This document shows positions 33,882 to 42,473 of a stretch of 64,000 bases of DNA, one piece after another. Below the pieces are notes generated by a model, which did no database searches, was not told the DNA's origin, and saw nothing but the letters and a program-made list of their open reading frames with translations. The DNA is from Chloroflexota bacterium (GTDB taxonomy: Bacteria > Chloroflexota > Anaerolineae > Promineifilales > Promineifilaceae), in NCBI GenBank assembly GCA_018004935.1, contig JAGNBF010000009.1:1-64000 (forward strand). The letters run 5' to 3'. Both the position numbers and the translations under genes were made by a program. Numbering within the stretch: the first letter of the stretch is position 1; every line of letters begins with the position of its first letter.

Positions 33882-34002
33882 CGCGGCCGCGACTAGAGAG
33901 GATATTGCGGCCACCTAGCAGGAAATTGCCTGGGAACAGGATCCGGAACGCAAGTACGAATATCGAGATGAGGAAGAGTGACGCTGCCGCACTTCCGCTT
34001 CC

Positions 34003-34053
34003 TTGACGTGCCGCTTTTTTTTGTATCATATAGTATTATAAAATACTACTTAG
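34003..34053 (+). promoter_or_regulatory. Promoter with AT-rich operator
   Basis: TTGACG (34003) with TATCAT (34024) is a possible promoter with a short 15-base spacer. TAGTATTATAAAATACTACTTAG (34031-34053) is a copy of the recurrent operator. The leader that follows (CCAATTTAACCAATAAGG) resembles those of the promoter cassettes at 57.5, 59.3 and 62.1 kb. Confidence 0.6.
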
Positions 34054-34083
34054 CCAATTTAACCAATAAGGTGGAGGTGTTCA

Positions 34084-35292
34084 ATGTCAACGATTAGAGA
34101 TTTAATGAAACAGCGGCAAGAGGATTTGGCCGTGCAGGAAAGGCGAGAAGTGCAGGAGCATGAAACGTTCTTCAATGAAGCAACCAGGTTAACGAGCGCA
34201 GTGCTGGGGGATCTGAATGAAGAGTTGCATCCGTACAGCACACCGGATGATTGTTTTGGGAGCCAGCGGGAGCGGCCGCATTTGCCCACCGCTTTGACCT
34301 GGAAAATCAATCATCCGCAATATGGACAATTTTATGTTGTGGCCGAGGTGGATCTGGCAGGAGACATTGATCCTGAGAAAGAAACAATATCGCCCGGCGT
34401 CAAGTGTGTTTATCTCCAGGCCCACCACCGGATGAATAGTCGAAACGGGGCAGTCGCCATTACCGACATGGCGGGGGTGGCGGATTTCTTCATTAGCCGG
34501 GAGCGAGCCGTACAAGAAACGAAGGCCAAGGACCGCGCTGACCGCATCCGCGACCTGGAATATCGCCTGGTAGGTTGGGCCAACCAGAAACCGCAACAGG
34601 TCAAAGAAGCGTTGCAGGAATTGATTGGCCTGAACCCTGACCAAGAAACGGATTACCGCCTCAAGTTTGCCCGGTGGCAAGAAGGCTATGCCGCATGGCA
34701 AGCTGAACAAGCGCAACGGGCTGAAGCGGAACGGGTACACCAGGAACGCAAAGCCGCACAGCAACAGGCCGAAGATTTTTACGCCTGGGCCTTGGTCTGG
34801 TGGGATGAGGAGAGGGTGCGGGTGCTGGAGATTAACCGCCAAGCCATAGCCGATCTCCAGCTTGATTTTGATAAGGGCGAGTTCCAACTGTGGGAAATGG
34901 AGTACGCGGTCAGCGGCCGCGATGAAGATGGGACATCCATTATCGAAACGCGCACCGCCTGGGTGCTGTCTGGTCGGCAGGATGAAGATGGGAATTGGCT
35001 GGTATGGGATGCCGATGCACAGAAGATCCGTCCGACCCGTTTTTTTACTGCGGTCACCCTGAAGCGGTGGGGATTTGTCAATCCCTCGGAAAGCCCGTGT
35101 TATTTGGACATTCGTCCCAAGGGTATGTTTCCAGAGCAGATTCGGGTAAACCCGGCGCTGTGGGATCGGCAGGCTGAAGTGCAAGCGTTTGTTGATGATG
35201 CGATGTTGCCCACACCACCTCTGCCCGACCCCGTGCTGTTCGGTCTGTCGGCAGACCGCGGCCGCAATATCCGTGTTGGCTTCTTCGGGTGA
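34084..35292 (+). CDS. Unknown protein with coiled-coil middle
   Basis: A 402-residue protein with ribosome site GGTGGAGGTG. The N-terminal ~150 residues are alpha/beta (WKINHPQYGQFYVVAEVDL; VKCVYLQAHHRMNSRNG). Residues ~150-240 are a charged Gln/Glu/Ala-rich coiled coil. The C-terminal ~150 residues are beta-rich. It is the first gene behind an operator-controlled promoter. I do not recognise the family. Confidence 0.6.
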   Translation: MSTIRDLMKQRQEDLAVQERREVQEHETFFNEATRLTSAVLGDLNEELHPYSTPDDCFGSQRERPHLPTALTWKINHPQYGQFYVVAEVDLAGDIDPEKETISPGVKCVYLQAHHRMNSRNGAVAITDMAGVADFFISRERAVQETKAKDRADRIRDLEYRLVGWANQKPQQVKEALQELIGLNPDQETDYRLKFARWQEGYAAWQAEQAQRAEAERVHQERKAAQQQAEDFYAWALVWWDEERVRVLEINRQAIADLQLDFDKGEFQLWEMEYAVSGRDEDGTSIIETRTAWVLSGRQDEDGNWLVWDADAQKIRPTRFFTAVTLKRWGFVNPSESPCYLDIRPKGMFPEQIRVNPALWDRQAEVQAFVDDAMLPTPPLPDPVLFGLSADRGRNIRVGFFG

Positions 35293-35341
35293 TGGGGTGG
35301 GGGAATCCCCCCCCTGGGGATGGGTTTATGTGGATGGGGGA

Positions 35342-35419
35342 ATGTTGTTTCATGTGCGGCCGCAACAGGCCGAATTCGCTCAGTATCTTTTGGTAGAAGC
35401 AGGGGTATGGGTGCAATGA
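35342..35419 (+). CDS. Possible 25-residue peptide
   Basis: ATG 35342 follows GATGGGGGA and the frame ends in TGA 35417-35419, which overlaps ATG 35416 of the next gene (ATGA). The peptide is MLFHVRPQQAEFAQYLLVEA plus GVWVQ. The coupling geometry is the main support. It could also be just the end of a longer frame without a function. Confidence 0.3.
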   Translation: MLFHVRPQQAEFAQYLLVEAGVWVQ

Positions 35420-36081
35420 ATAATGAACAGGAATTGAAAAGTCGGGCAAGGCGTGTTCTTCGGGCCTTGAACAATTTGCGTGTAGGCCGGTGGCGCGAGT
35501 TTATGATGTCGCCCCAGGATCGGCTTGATGCGGCCTGGCTGGTGCATCGCTACCAGGAACTCAAGAGGACATGTGGATTCAGTGAGGCGCACATGGTAGC
35601 TGGGACGGAGTTTTTGCTGATGGTCATTCGCGGGGATGATCGCATCATCAGCCAGTGGGGCGAAACGCGGCCGCTGTCCTGGTGTCTGCACTGCCAGTCG
35701 TACCGGTTGGCTCCAGCGGGGAGCAAGTGCCCGGCTGAGGGATGCCGCGAGACATTGATTGAGGATGATCTGGTGGGGCAGTGGGAGCAACATTGGGCCT
35801 GGGTGCTCCGCAATCTGGTGGCGGGGAAGGTGGACAGGTTCGCGGCCGCGGGCCAGCTTTCTGTGGATGATGAGACCTTGCGCGAGTGGGTGCTGGATGA
35901 GTATTTCTCCTCGCAGATGGACCAGCCTGCAGCCTGCCGCATCCTGGGGCTGACGGCGGAAGAACTGATCGCCACCCGGGTCAAGGGTTTGATGCCAGCG
36001 ATGGCCGTTGATGACCTGCCCCCCATTGACCTGGGAGAAGCCTTGCAGACTCTCCGGCGAGTAGCTAGGATTGAAGAATAG
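35416..36081 (+). CDS. Zinc-ribbon protein, unknown
   Basis: Start at ATG 35416, overlapping the small frame before it; ATG 35407 is an alternative. The ~221-residue protein is mostly helical with a zinc-ribbon in the middle: CLHCQSYRLAPAGSKCPAEGC gives CxxC and CxxxxC. Its last third (LREWVLDEYFSSQMDQPAACRILGLTAEELIATR) resembles DNA-binding helices. A strong terminator follows. Function unknown; a phage regulator is possible. Confidence 0.55.
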   Translation: MNNEQELKSRARRVLRALNNLRVGRWREFMMSPQDRLDAAWLVHRYQELKRTCGFSEAHMVAGTEFLLMVIRGDDRIISQWGETRPLSWCLHCQSYRLAPAGSKCPAEGCRETLIEDDLVGQWEQHWAWVLRNLVAGKVDRFAAAGQLSVDDETLREWVLDEYFSSQMDQPAACRILGLTAEELIATRVKGLMPAMAVDDLPPIDLGEALQTLRRVARIEE

Positions 36082-36116
36082 CCCTGGCGGGACTATAATA
36101 CCTGTCTCTGGTATGT

Positions 36117-36168
36117 CTCCCCTGGTTCGCGGCTCCCCCGCCGCAATGAACCAGGGGAGTTTTGTTTT
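36117..36168 (+). terminator. Strong terminator
   Basis: CTCCCCTGGTTC and GAACCAGGGGAG form a perfect 12-bp stem and TTTTGTTTT follows. It ends the 34.1-36.1 kb transcript. Confidence 0.9.
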
Positions 36169-36222
36169 CTGGCGGCTTTGGCGCGGGGCGATACGCGGGA
36201 CGGATTTGGGGGTAACAAACTT

Positions 36223-36273
36223 TTGACAAATCCATTTATCAGGGTATAATTAAGTAATATAAAATGATACTTA
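36223..36273 (+). promoter_or_regulatory. Consensus promoter with AT-rich operator
   Basis: TTGACA (36223-36228), 16 bases and TATAAT (36245-36250) give both perfect boxes. TAAGTAATATAAAATGATACTTA (36251-36273) follows directly, covering the transcription start. A protein bound there would block the promoter. Confidence 0.8.
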
Positions 36274-36286
36274 AATGGAGGGGACA

Positions 36287-36586
36287 ATGTACAAAGTAGG
36301 GGCGCTGGTTTTTATTACTGCCGATGTTACGGCAAGAATCGAGAAGGTGTGCGGGGAGAACGAAGAAGCAACGTACCTGGTTGGGGGACAGTGGTACAGC
36401 TCTTCTCAGTTAGAGAGCAATGCCCCAGCCGTTCGGTCACGCATGGCACGACTGCCTGAGGGCGAATGTCCCTCAGTAAATCCTGGGGAAGATGTAGCCC
36501 AGGAGTTCTATAGGCAACATAACATCATCCCCCGTCGCGGCCGCATTGTTACGGCGCATCGGCTGGGTCGTCCTGAGTGGCGATAA
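36287..36586 (+). CDS. Small hypothetical protein
   Basis: Start at ATG 36287 after GGAGGGGACA. The ~99-residue protein starts with an SH3-like beta segment (YKVGALVFITADVTARIEKVCGENEEATYLV) and has a basic C-terminus. It is first in the operon behind the operator-controlled promoter and leading to parB. No family recognised. Confidence 0.6.
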   Translation: MYKVGALVFITADVTARIEKVCGENEEATYLVGGQWYSSSQLESNAPAVRSRMARLPEGECPSVNPGEDVAQEFYRQHNIIPRRGRIVTAHRLGRPEWR

Positions 36587-36614
36587 TTTAGTATCAAAAA
36601 ATAAGGGTGAAAAA

Positions 36615-36827
36615 ATGGCACAACAAGTCTTTGCGGGGCAACGGTATGTAGCCAAGAACGGCACGAAGTTTGAAGTGGTAAAGGTCGTGCTGGATCAATG
36701 GATTGGCGACCATGCGGTAACGGTGAGGGGCACCGATAGGCATGGGAAGCCATTGCCTGATGGGGCATGGTTCCGTCAAGCACAGGTGTTAGAGGTGTGT
36801 GTGCTGGAGGAGGATGGGCCAGCGTGA
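36615..36827 (+). CDS. Small SH3-like protein
   Basis: Start at ATG 36615 (AAGGGTGAAAAA upstream). The 70 residues form one small barrel-like domain (FAGQRYVAKNGTKFEVVKVVLDQWIGDHAVTVRG), similar in style to the protein before it. The stop overlaps the next start (GTGA). Confidence 0.55.
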   Translation: MAQQVFAGQRYVAKNGTKFEVVKVVLDQWIGDHAVTVRGTDRHGKPLPDGAWFRQAQVLEVCVLEEDGPA

Positions 36828-37186
36828 ATATCTCCGGTGAAGCACTGGTCGCCACCTTAAAGGCGGTATTTGACAAAAGTCAGCCATGGGAGGTGGATAC
36901 GGTTTCGATGAAATATCAGCACTCGGGACAGGTATTCACCTTTACCCACTATTACCGCCGGGCTGATGCAAAGGCATTAGTGGTGCGGTTGGTGATGGGG
37001 TGGGGGCGGGTGTTTATCTCGCTCACGATTGACGCAGAGAAGGCGGATGCTGATGAGACGGAGATTGGGGATGAAGTTGTACAGCAGATTGTGAATATTC
37101 TGGCGCGGCGGTTGCGGCCGCGACCCGTCAATTTTGTGGTTCTGAGTCTCAGCGGAGAGTCGGGACGGGAGATATGTTGGGAATGA
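36824..37186 (+). CDS. Hypothetical protein upstream of parB
   Basis: GTG 36824 overlaps the previous stop. The 120-residue alpha/beta protein (FTFTHYYRRADAKALVVRLVMGWGRVFISLTID) overlaps parB at its end (ATGA), so it is translated with it. No motif recognised. Confidence 0.55.
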   Translation: MNISGEALVATLKAVFDKSQPWEVDTVSMKYQHSGQVFTFTHYYRRADAKALVVRLVMGWGRVFISLTIDAEKADADETEIGDEVVQQIVNILARRLRPRPVNFVVLSLSGESGREICWE

Positions 37187-38190
37187 TTCAACAGGTGGAT
37201 GAACTCAAGGTGGTCGGGGCGGTGGTGGTTCTGCCAGTGGAGCGCATTGTACGGAACCCAGACCAGCCCCGCAAACGGTTCCAGGAGAAAAAGCTACTGG
37301 AACTGGGGACGAGTATGAAGGAAGCCGGGCAAGATGACCCGGTGCGCGTGTTCCCCATCGGTGACGGGGTTTTCATGCTTCAGGAAGGGGAACGACGATG
37401 GCGGGGGGCGCAAAAGGTGGGGTTGACGGAACTGCGGTGCATCATCGTTCCTCGGCCCGATCAAAGAACCCTGCTGGAGAAGTCTCTTATTGCCGGGGTG
37501 CAGAGAGAGAACTTATCGCCGATGGAAGAGGCGGCCGCGTATCACCAGTTGCGCTCTGGCTTCGGGATGTCGGCTTGGCAGATTAGCAGGCGGGTAGGGA
37601 AGTCTGATGCTCATGTTCGCGGCCGCATCATCTGGATGGACGAGCGCATCCCGGCAGAAGTACGGGAACTGATTGATGACGGCCAGTTTCCTCGTAGCCC
37701 GAATGTGGCTGAGGCGTTGTTCAGTTTACCCAGCAACGATGTGCGGCTGAGACTGGCGCAGAAAATGGCCGGTAAAACGCCCGGAGCCATCATCGCCGCC
37801 TGTACCCGCTTTGTGGAGATGCAGAAGGCGCGAGAAGAGAAGGCGAAAGAAGTTGAGGTCGTTGCGCCCGTGCCTTCGGCTAACGGCCACCAGCCCGTGG
37901 CTAACGGCTCCCCTGTTTCTTCGGCGGCTCTGCGGCTGGCGGTGAACGGCACACAGCCGCCTGCCGCGATTCCCCTGGCGACGGTTCGCGCCCTGGCCGG
38001 GGCGATGTGCCAGACGTGTGAATTGCGGGGCAATTTGCTGGAGAAGTTGCCTGAACCGGCGTGGTATTTGGTGGCGCAAGCGGCCGCGGACACCTGCGCC
38101 ACGTGCGGTTTGAGCTACCACGATTTGAGTTTGTGCAAGCGGTGTCAGGCGGTTGATTTGATCCGCCGGATGGTGAAGGGGGTGAGCTGA
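37183..38190 (+). CDS. parB: ParB-like protein with C-terminal zinc cluster
   Basis: ATG 37183 overlaps the previous stop (ATGA); ATG 37174 is possible. The 335-residue protein has the ParB N-terminal nuclease-like fold with NPDQPRKRF and the GERRWRGA box (69-76), then HTH helices (SAWQISRRVGKSDAHVRGRI, ~128-147). After a flexible Pro/Ala linker the C-terminus carries CQTC, CATCG and CKRC, a likely zinc cluster in place of the usual dimer domain. ParB spreads around a centromere, or in phages can act as a nucleocapsid-independent regulator. It lies 4 kb from parA, which already has its own partner, so the roles may be split. Confidence 0.8.
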   Translation: MIQQVDELKVVGAVVVLPVERIVRNPDQPRKRFQEKKLLELGTSMKEAGQDDPVRVFPIGDGVFMLQEGERRWRGAQKVGLTELRCIIVPRPDQRTLLEKSLIAGVQRENLSPMEEAAAYHQLRSGFGMSAWQISRRVGKSDAHVRGRIIWMDERIPAEVRELIDDGQFPRSPNVAEALFSLPSNDVRLRLAQKMAGKTPGAIIAACTRFVEMQKAREEKAKEVEVVAPVPSANGHQPVANGSPVSSAALRLAVNGTQPPAAIPLATVRALAGAMCQTCELRGNLLEKLPEPAWYLVAQAAADTCATCGLSYHDLSLCKRCQAVDLIRRMVKGVS

Positions 38191-39428
38191 TGGATTGCGC
38201 CCTGAGTGGAGCAGAGATGGAATTTATGCTGGACGCGGCCGCGGCTCATGGGGCTTTGCTCGACGGGCATCGGCCTGGGTTAGCCAGTGGCGTCGAGAAT
38301 GAGTCTCTATTTTTCGCCCTGGCCTTACAGCGGGGCGGGGTAAACCAGGCGAACCCCAATGCCCGGCATTGGACACCCCAGGAGATTGAGTTTGTGCGGA
38401 CAAACATCGCCCACATGAACGACAAGCAGATTGCCGACGCTCTGGGGCGGTCGCCCGATGCGGTCAAGATTTACCGGGTGCGCCACTTGGGACTGCCGCC
38501 GACGACCCGCCAGTCGCAACAGATGAGCCTGAATCAATTGGCTCTCTTCTTCGGCACCGACAGTCACAGCGTTGTGAAGTGGGCCGACAGAGGGTTGATT
38601 GCCACCCGCAATACGGGAGTAGGAGCGCGGTCGAATCAGGGGCCGATCCGCACCGTGGATCGGACGTACCTGAAAGGGTGGGTACTGAGGCCAGAGAATT
38701 GGATGCTGTTCAAAGCGGAGCGCATTGAAGATTGTGCTTTGCGGCGGCTGGTGTTGGCGAAGCAAGCCCGGTGGGGGGATCAGTGGATTACGACGGGTGA
38801 GGTAGCCCGGTTGTGGGGATGCGACAAGCGGCAGATCAATAGTTACCTGCACCAGGGCGTTATCACCGGCAGGCGCTGGGGTAACTGGTGGGTGCGCCGG
38901 AGCGAAGCCCTGGCCGCCACCAAACGACCGACGACGGGAAAGGGGTGCAACCTGTTGATCAGTTGGCCGGTGCAACAGGATTTATTCCTGGTGTTGGGCA
39001 AGGCGGTCGGGTTCAGTTGCTCCCAGATGGAATTGATGGGCGCGTGGCCAGATAAACAGATGAACCCCCGGTGGTTGTATCTGGCGAAGAAGGGGCGAGT
39101 GCCCCGGTTGATTACCCAGGCCGGGTTAGCGGTGCGCTGGCGGGGAACGGGCAAAGAGACTGAGGTGTTTGCCGACTGGCGTGATTACGCGGATCGGTTT
39201 CCGGGGTTGGTGAAGGCGATTACCCGGTTTAAGGCGGGGAAGGCATTGGCGCACGATCTGGATTACATCCAGGGGGTGCTGAAGGTGTGGGCCAATTGGT
39301 ATGGCCCGTATGAGTTAGGGTATTCGCTCACCTACAGTTGGGGTGGGCGGTCTCGTTATTCGGTTCGGGTAGCCCGGTTGATGTCGGCCTGGCAACAGTT
39401 ACGGGGGAGCGGGATAGAGCCGCTTTAG
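38190..39428 (+). CDS. Multi-HTH DNA-binding protein
   Basis: ATG 38190 overlaps the parB stop (TGATG). The 412-residue protein has at least three DNA-binding units: a GcrA/Myb-like HTH (HWTPQEIEFVRTNIAHMNDKQIADALGRSPDAVKIYR), a MerR/excisionase-like unit (LNQLALFFGTDSHSVVKWADRGLI) and another (WITTGEVARLWGCDKRQINSYLHQGVITGRRWGNWW). The C-terminus has a further unit of the same type. It may bind an origin or several operators. Coupling to parB suggests a role in replication or partition. Confidence 0.6.
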   Translation: MDCALSGAEMEFMLDAAAAHGALLDGHRPGLASGVENESLFFALALQRGGVNQANPNARHWTPQEIEFVRTNIAHMNDKQIADALGRSPDAVKIYRVRHLGLPPTTRQSQQMSLNQLALFFGTDSHSVVKWADRGLIATRNTGVGARSNQGPIRTVDRTYLKGWVLRPENWMLFKAERIEDCALRRLVLAKQARWGDQWITTGEVARLWGCDKRQINSYLHQGVITGRRWGNWWVRRSEALAATKRPTTGKGCNLLISWPVQQDLFLVLGKAVGFSCSQMELMGAWPDKQMNPRWLYLAKKGRVPRLITQAGLAVRWRGTGKETEVFADWRDYADRFPGLVKAITRFKAGKALAHDLDYIQGVLKVWANWYGPYELGYSLTYSWGGRSRYSVRVARLMSAWQQLRGSGIEPL

Positions 39429-39443
39429 GTGAAGGGGGAAAGC

Positions 39444-39794
39444 ATGGTGTTCATGGAACTCCTGGCCATTATCCGTAATTTAATCATTGGCGACCGTTAC
39501 CAACGGCTGGAACTGCACGGCGATTTGCTGGTGGAGTATCAGCCCCCGGCGGTGATGGATGAGCGTCACACTCTGCGGATTGCCCGGCGTAAGCACCTGC
39601 CGGGTGAGCATGAGTTGGTGAGTGTGCGCCTGCGCCTGCTGACAGCCGGGAACATCGTCGGGCAACCGATTGATCAAGAGAGTTGGACGTATAACCAATA
39701 TGCCGAGCGGGTGGGGCGAGATACTGCCTGGCACGGTTATGAAATCCACTGGCAGACGGCGCGGCAGCAGTGGGTGCAAGGAGCATTGTTATGA
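39444..39794 (+). CDS. Hypothetical protein
   Basis: Start at ATG 39444 after GAAGGGGGAAAGC. The 116 residues start with a short hydrophobic helix (FMELLAIIRNLIIG) and continue as a beta-rich domain. It overlaps the next gene (ATGA). No family recognised. Confidence 0.5.
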   Translation: MVFMELLAIIRNLIIGDRYQRLELHGDLLVEYQPPAVMDERHTLRIARRKHLPGEHELVSVRLRLLTAGNIVGQPIDQESWTYNQYAERVGRDTAWHGYEIHWQTARQQWVQGALL

Positions 39795-40033
39795 GCGAGA
39801 AGATACGAAAGATACGAATCGTTTGTGATTGTGACTACCAAGGAGAGTCAGCGGTAGCTGACGAATCTGGGCGTGGGGAAAGCCATGAGAATATCTATGA
39901 CCCCGAAACGGGTGCAGGGGCACATATCTTCCGTGCCAGAAAGACGTACCTGGCGCACCAACCCTATTGCCCGCGATGCGGCCGTGGTTTTCCTGCCCCC
40001 GAGAAATCTGTAAAAGGACCCCCACTATGTTGA
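39791..40033 (+). CDS. Small zinc-ribbon-like protein
   Basis: ATG 39791 overlaps the previous stop. The 80-residue protein has CDC near the N-terminus and CPRCGRGF near the C-terminus, which could bind one zinc. The last part overlaps the next start by seven bases. Function unknown. Confidence 0.5.
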   Translation: MSEKIRKIRIVCDCDYQGESAVADESGRGESHENIYDPETGAGAHIFRARKTYLAHQPYCPRCGRGFPAPEKSVKGPPLC

Positions 40034-40554
40034 CTAATGATGATCACAAACTGTTAGAAGAAGAGCAGATTTTCAACGCAGTACTGGCGGTTTGCATGCA
40101 AGTTTACCCAGGCTGGGACAATGGTCGAGATGGAGTGGCTCTGTTGCGGCCGCGTATCAACGAGGATCGGGTCATCCTGGTTATTAGTCGTCCAGATGTC
40201 CCTCAGATGCAAGAATATCTTGAGGCGGCCTTGCCGGGGTATGAGTTTTTCGCTCATCCTGCTGGCAAGAATGAATGTGCCTTTGCCACCGAAGCGTGGT
40301 ATTGGCGCGTGAATGTGGGTTTGCAAGAGGCTCCAATGCGGCAGCAATCTGCTCCAGTAAAGTTATCCCCCTGGCGAAGGTGGGTTGCTGATGGGCTGAT
40401 CATTGCGGGGACGTGGTTTATTGTGCAACTAGAACGGTTGGCGGCTCGATTTGACCCGGCATTGAAGGATCTGTTAGCGATGGATGATCCAGAAGGCTTT
40501 CCGGGATGGGATGACGAGATTCCCGGGGGAATGAATGCGGAGACGGGGAAGTAA
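40027..40554 (+). CDS. Hypothetical protein
   Basis: Start at ATG 40027 with AAAGGACCCCC upstream. The 175-residue acidic protein has an alpha/beta N-terminal half (VILVISRPDVPQMQEYLEAALPGYEFF) and one possible membrane-associated helix (VADGLIIAGTWFIVQL). No family recognised. Confidence 0.5.
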   Translation: MLTNDDHKLLEEEQIFNAVLAVCMQVYPGWDNGRDGVALLRPRINEDRVILVISRPDVPQMQEYLEAALPGYEFFAHPAGKNECAFATEAWYWRVNVGLQEAPMRQQSAPVKLSPWRRWVADGLIIAGTWFIVQLERLAARFDPALKDLLAMDDPEGFPGWDDEIPGGMNAETGK

Positions 40555-40559
40555 GCAAA

Positions 40560-40643
40560 ATGATGAAACTATACACATGGGAAGTCGTTTCTGTGCCCGT
40601 GTTGGTCCAGCGGTCGTTGTTTGGCGCGATGGGGGGGATGTGA
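40560..40643 (+). CDS. Possible 27-residue peptide coupled to methyltransferase
   Basis: ATG 40560 follows GGGGAAGTAAGCAAA. The peptide MMKLYTWEVVSVPVLVQRSL plus FGAMGGM ends in TGA 40641-40643, which overlaps the GTG start of the methyltransferase (GTGA). The reading frame and coupling suggest it is translated; the function is unknown. Confidence 0.35.
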   Translation: MMKLYTWEVVSVPVLVQRSLFGAMGGM

Positions 40644-41986
40644 AACTCAAGGCTCCGTTTCCGTGGATAGGTGGCAAGGGGTTGATCATGCCGATGGTAT
40701 GGCGTGATTACCTGGGCGACCCGCTGAACACGGTCATCCCGTTTGGTGGGTCATTTGCTGATTTGTGGACGCGGCCGCAGTGGGACACCGAAACTGGTAG
40801 TTTCTCCGGGCCGCGCCCTTACCGCACCGAGACGGTCAACGACGCCAATGCCTTCCTCATCAACGCCTTTCGCGCTATCCAGGCCGAGCCGGAAGCGGTG
40901 GCGCAGTGGTGCGACTGGCCGGTAAGCGAAGCCGATCAACATGCCCGCCATGCCTGGCTGTGTGGGTTCACGCCAGAGCCGGAAAGCGTACCGGCAGAGT
41001 TCGATAAACCCGGTTTGCGTGAGGCGTGGTTGGCGGGTTGGAAGGCATCGTACCAACCGTTTGATCCTCTGGTCTTCCGGGAACGGGTGATGAGTGACCC
41101 ATTTTATTACGACGCCCAAGTGGGGGGGTGGTGGATATGGGGACAGTGCGTATGGATCGGCTCCGGCTGGTGCGACTGGGAGTGGATTGAACGGCGGCAG
41201 GTGAAGTTGGAACGCAAGCGTACCAATGTGCATCAGACGGGCATCATGCGTAAGGATATTCGCCTGCGCCAGCAAAGACCTACACTCCGCCCAGCGCAAG
41301 GGATTGAATCGTTTCGGCTAAAGCGGCAAAGACCCCACATCACCGATAACCGGGGGCTGATGTCATTGGCGCGGCAAATTCCTTCATTGAGTGGAAGCCG
41401 GGGAGCAACGGGTACGGGTATAACGGCAGTGGGCCTGCGCTACAACGTGGGATTGGTGGAGTTCCTGAAAGCTCTGGCCGCCCGGTTGATGAATGTGCAT
41501 GTGGTGTGCGGAGCCTGGGATCGGGTGCTGAGTCCATCGGCGACGTACCTCATCGGTGAGACAGCGGTAGTGTTAGACCCACCATACGATGACCCATCCC
41601 GCGACCCGAAATTGTATGCGGTTGAGGATCAGGTGTTACGCGGCCGCAAAGACGGCGACAAGTCTCTCTCTCAGGCGGCGCGGGAGTGGGCCTTGGCCAA
41701 TGGCGATAACCCGAAACTCAAGATCGCGTTGTTTGGGTACGAAACAGAACACCAGCCGCACATGCCGGAAAGCTGGCGGTGTGTGGCCTGGAAAGGGTCG
41801 GGGGGATACGGCAACCGCAATGCGGACAATCAGAATCGCCACAAGGAGCGGGTGTGGTTGTCGCCTCATTGTTTGTACCCGGAACAGCATATTGTGGTAC
41901 GCCCCGCGCCAGTTAAGGCGGTGCAGGCAACCATGTTGGATTTATTAGGAGTGCCCAATGGGAAACATGAAATTGCCGTGGCGTGA
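40640..41986 (+). CDS. D12-class N6-adenine DNA methyltransferase
   Basis: Start at GTG 40640, directly before the conserved LKAPFPWIGGKG (residues 3-14, the AdoMet-binding start of Dam-like enzymes); the frame reaches further upstream but without conserved features. The catalytic motif DPPY is at 313-316 (TAVVLDPPYDD). At ~448 residues it is much longer than Dam (278), with a long insert between the two motifs (GWWIWGQCVWIGSGW, then a basic part). It methylates adenine in phage DNA and may guard against host restriction. It is the first of three methyltransferase genes. Confidence 0.82.
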   Translation: MKLKAPFPWIGGKGLIMPMVWRDYLGDPLNTVIPFGGSFADLWTRPQWDTETGSFSGPRPYRTETVNDANAFLINAFRAIQAEPEAVAQWCDWPVSEADQHARHAWLCGFTPEPESVPAEFDKPGLREAWLAGWKASYQPFDPLVFRERVMSDPFYYDAQVGGWWIWGQCVWIGSGWCDWEWIERRQVKLERKRTNVHQTGIMRKDIRLRQQRPTLRPAQGIESFRLKRQRPHITDNRGLMSLARQIPSLSGSRGATGTGITAVGLRYNVGLVEFLKALAARLMNVHVVCGAWDRVLSPSATYLIGETAVVLDPPYDDPSRDPKLYAVEDQVLRGRKDGDKSLSQAAREWALANGDNPKLKIALFGYETEHQPHMPESWRCVAWKGSGGYGNRNADNQNRHKERVWLSPHCLYPEQHIVVRPAPVKAVQATMLDLLGVPNGKHEIAVA

Positions 41987-42473
41987 GGTCGCGGCCGCGA
42001 TTGCTGGCGGTCTGTTGGTGTGGGCGTGGCGGAAGAAAGCTGGTCAGCATTTCAGCCCTTCAGCCAGTCAGCAGGAGTATGTGCCGGTGGTGACGCGGTT
42101 GGGGGATGAAGGCGGGGATACTCCTCGGAATAACAGCCCCGTACCGCCGGAAATGGTGGAGATGTTGCAGGCGATGATGACACAGATGATGACGACCCCC
42201 ACGCGGCCGCAACCGTTGCGGGACATTCATGTGCATGTTGACATGAACCAGTACCTCATCCTCATCTATGTTTATTCGTACTTTGCGGCCGCGTGGGTGC
42301 AGGCCGAAGCCCCGCGTTTTGGCACATTACTGTTTCCCCAGGCGGAGCAGGGGCCGTATGTGTTGGTGGTTAATCGTGTGTATCACCCCGGTCATGTGGC
42401 GGGGTGGTTAGCGTCCGGGTACGGGCAAGAGGGGGAAACCAATGGATTCGCACCAGTTGATTCATCAGGATAG
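41958..42473 (+). CDS. Membrane-anchored hypothetical protein
   Basis: The start at ATG 41958 overlaps the methyltransferase by 29 bases; ATG 41967 is equally possible. One N-terminal membrane helix (VAAAIAGGLLVWAW) is followed by a linker and an alpha/beta part (LILIYVYSYFAAAWVQAE). No family recognised. It overlaps the next methyltransferase by 32 bases. Confidence 0.45.
   Translation: MGNMKLPWREVAAAIAGGLLVWAWRKKAGQHFSPSASQQEYVPVVTRLGDEGGDTPRNNSPVPPEMVEMLQAMMTQMMTTPTRPQPLRDIHVHVDMNQYLILIYVYSYFAAAWVQAEAPRFGTLLFPQAEQGPYVLVVNRVYHPGHVAGWLASGYGQEGETNGFAPVDSSG

Noticed and set aside
33882-34002. Frame without a start encoding ...EIAWEQDPERKYEYRDEEE
   Set aside because: It is preceded by a stop and has no ATG/GTG start; it may be a remnant but cannot be supported as a gene.
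34189-35184. 331-residue minus-strand frame opposite the 34084 gene
   Set aside because: The plus-strand frame has a ribosome site, a promoter and ordinary composition; the antisense product is Pro/Arg/His/Leu-rich and lacks a start signal.
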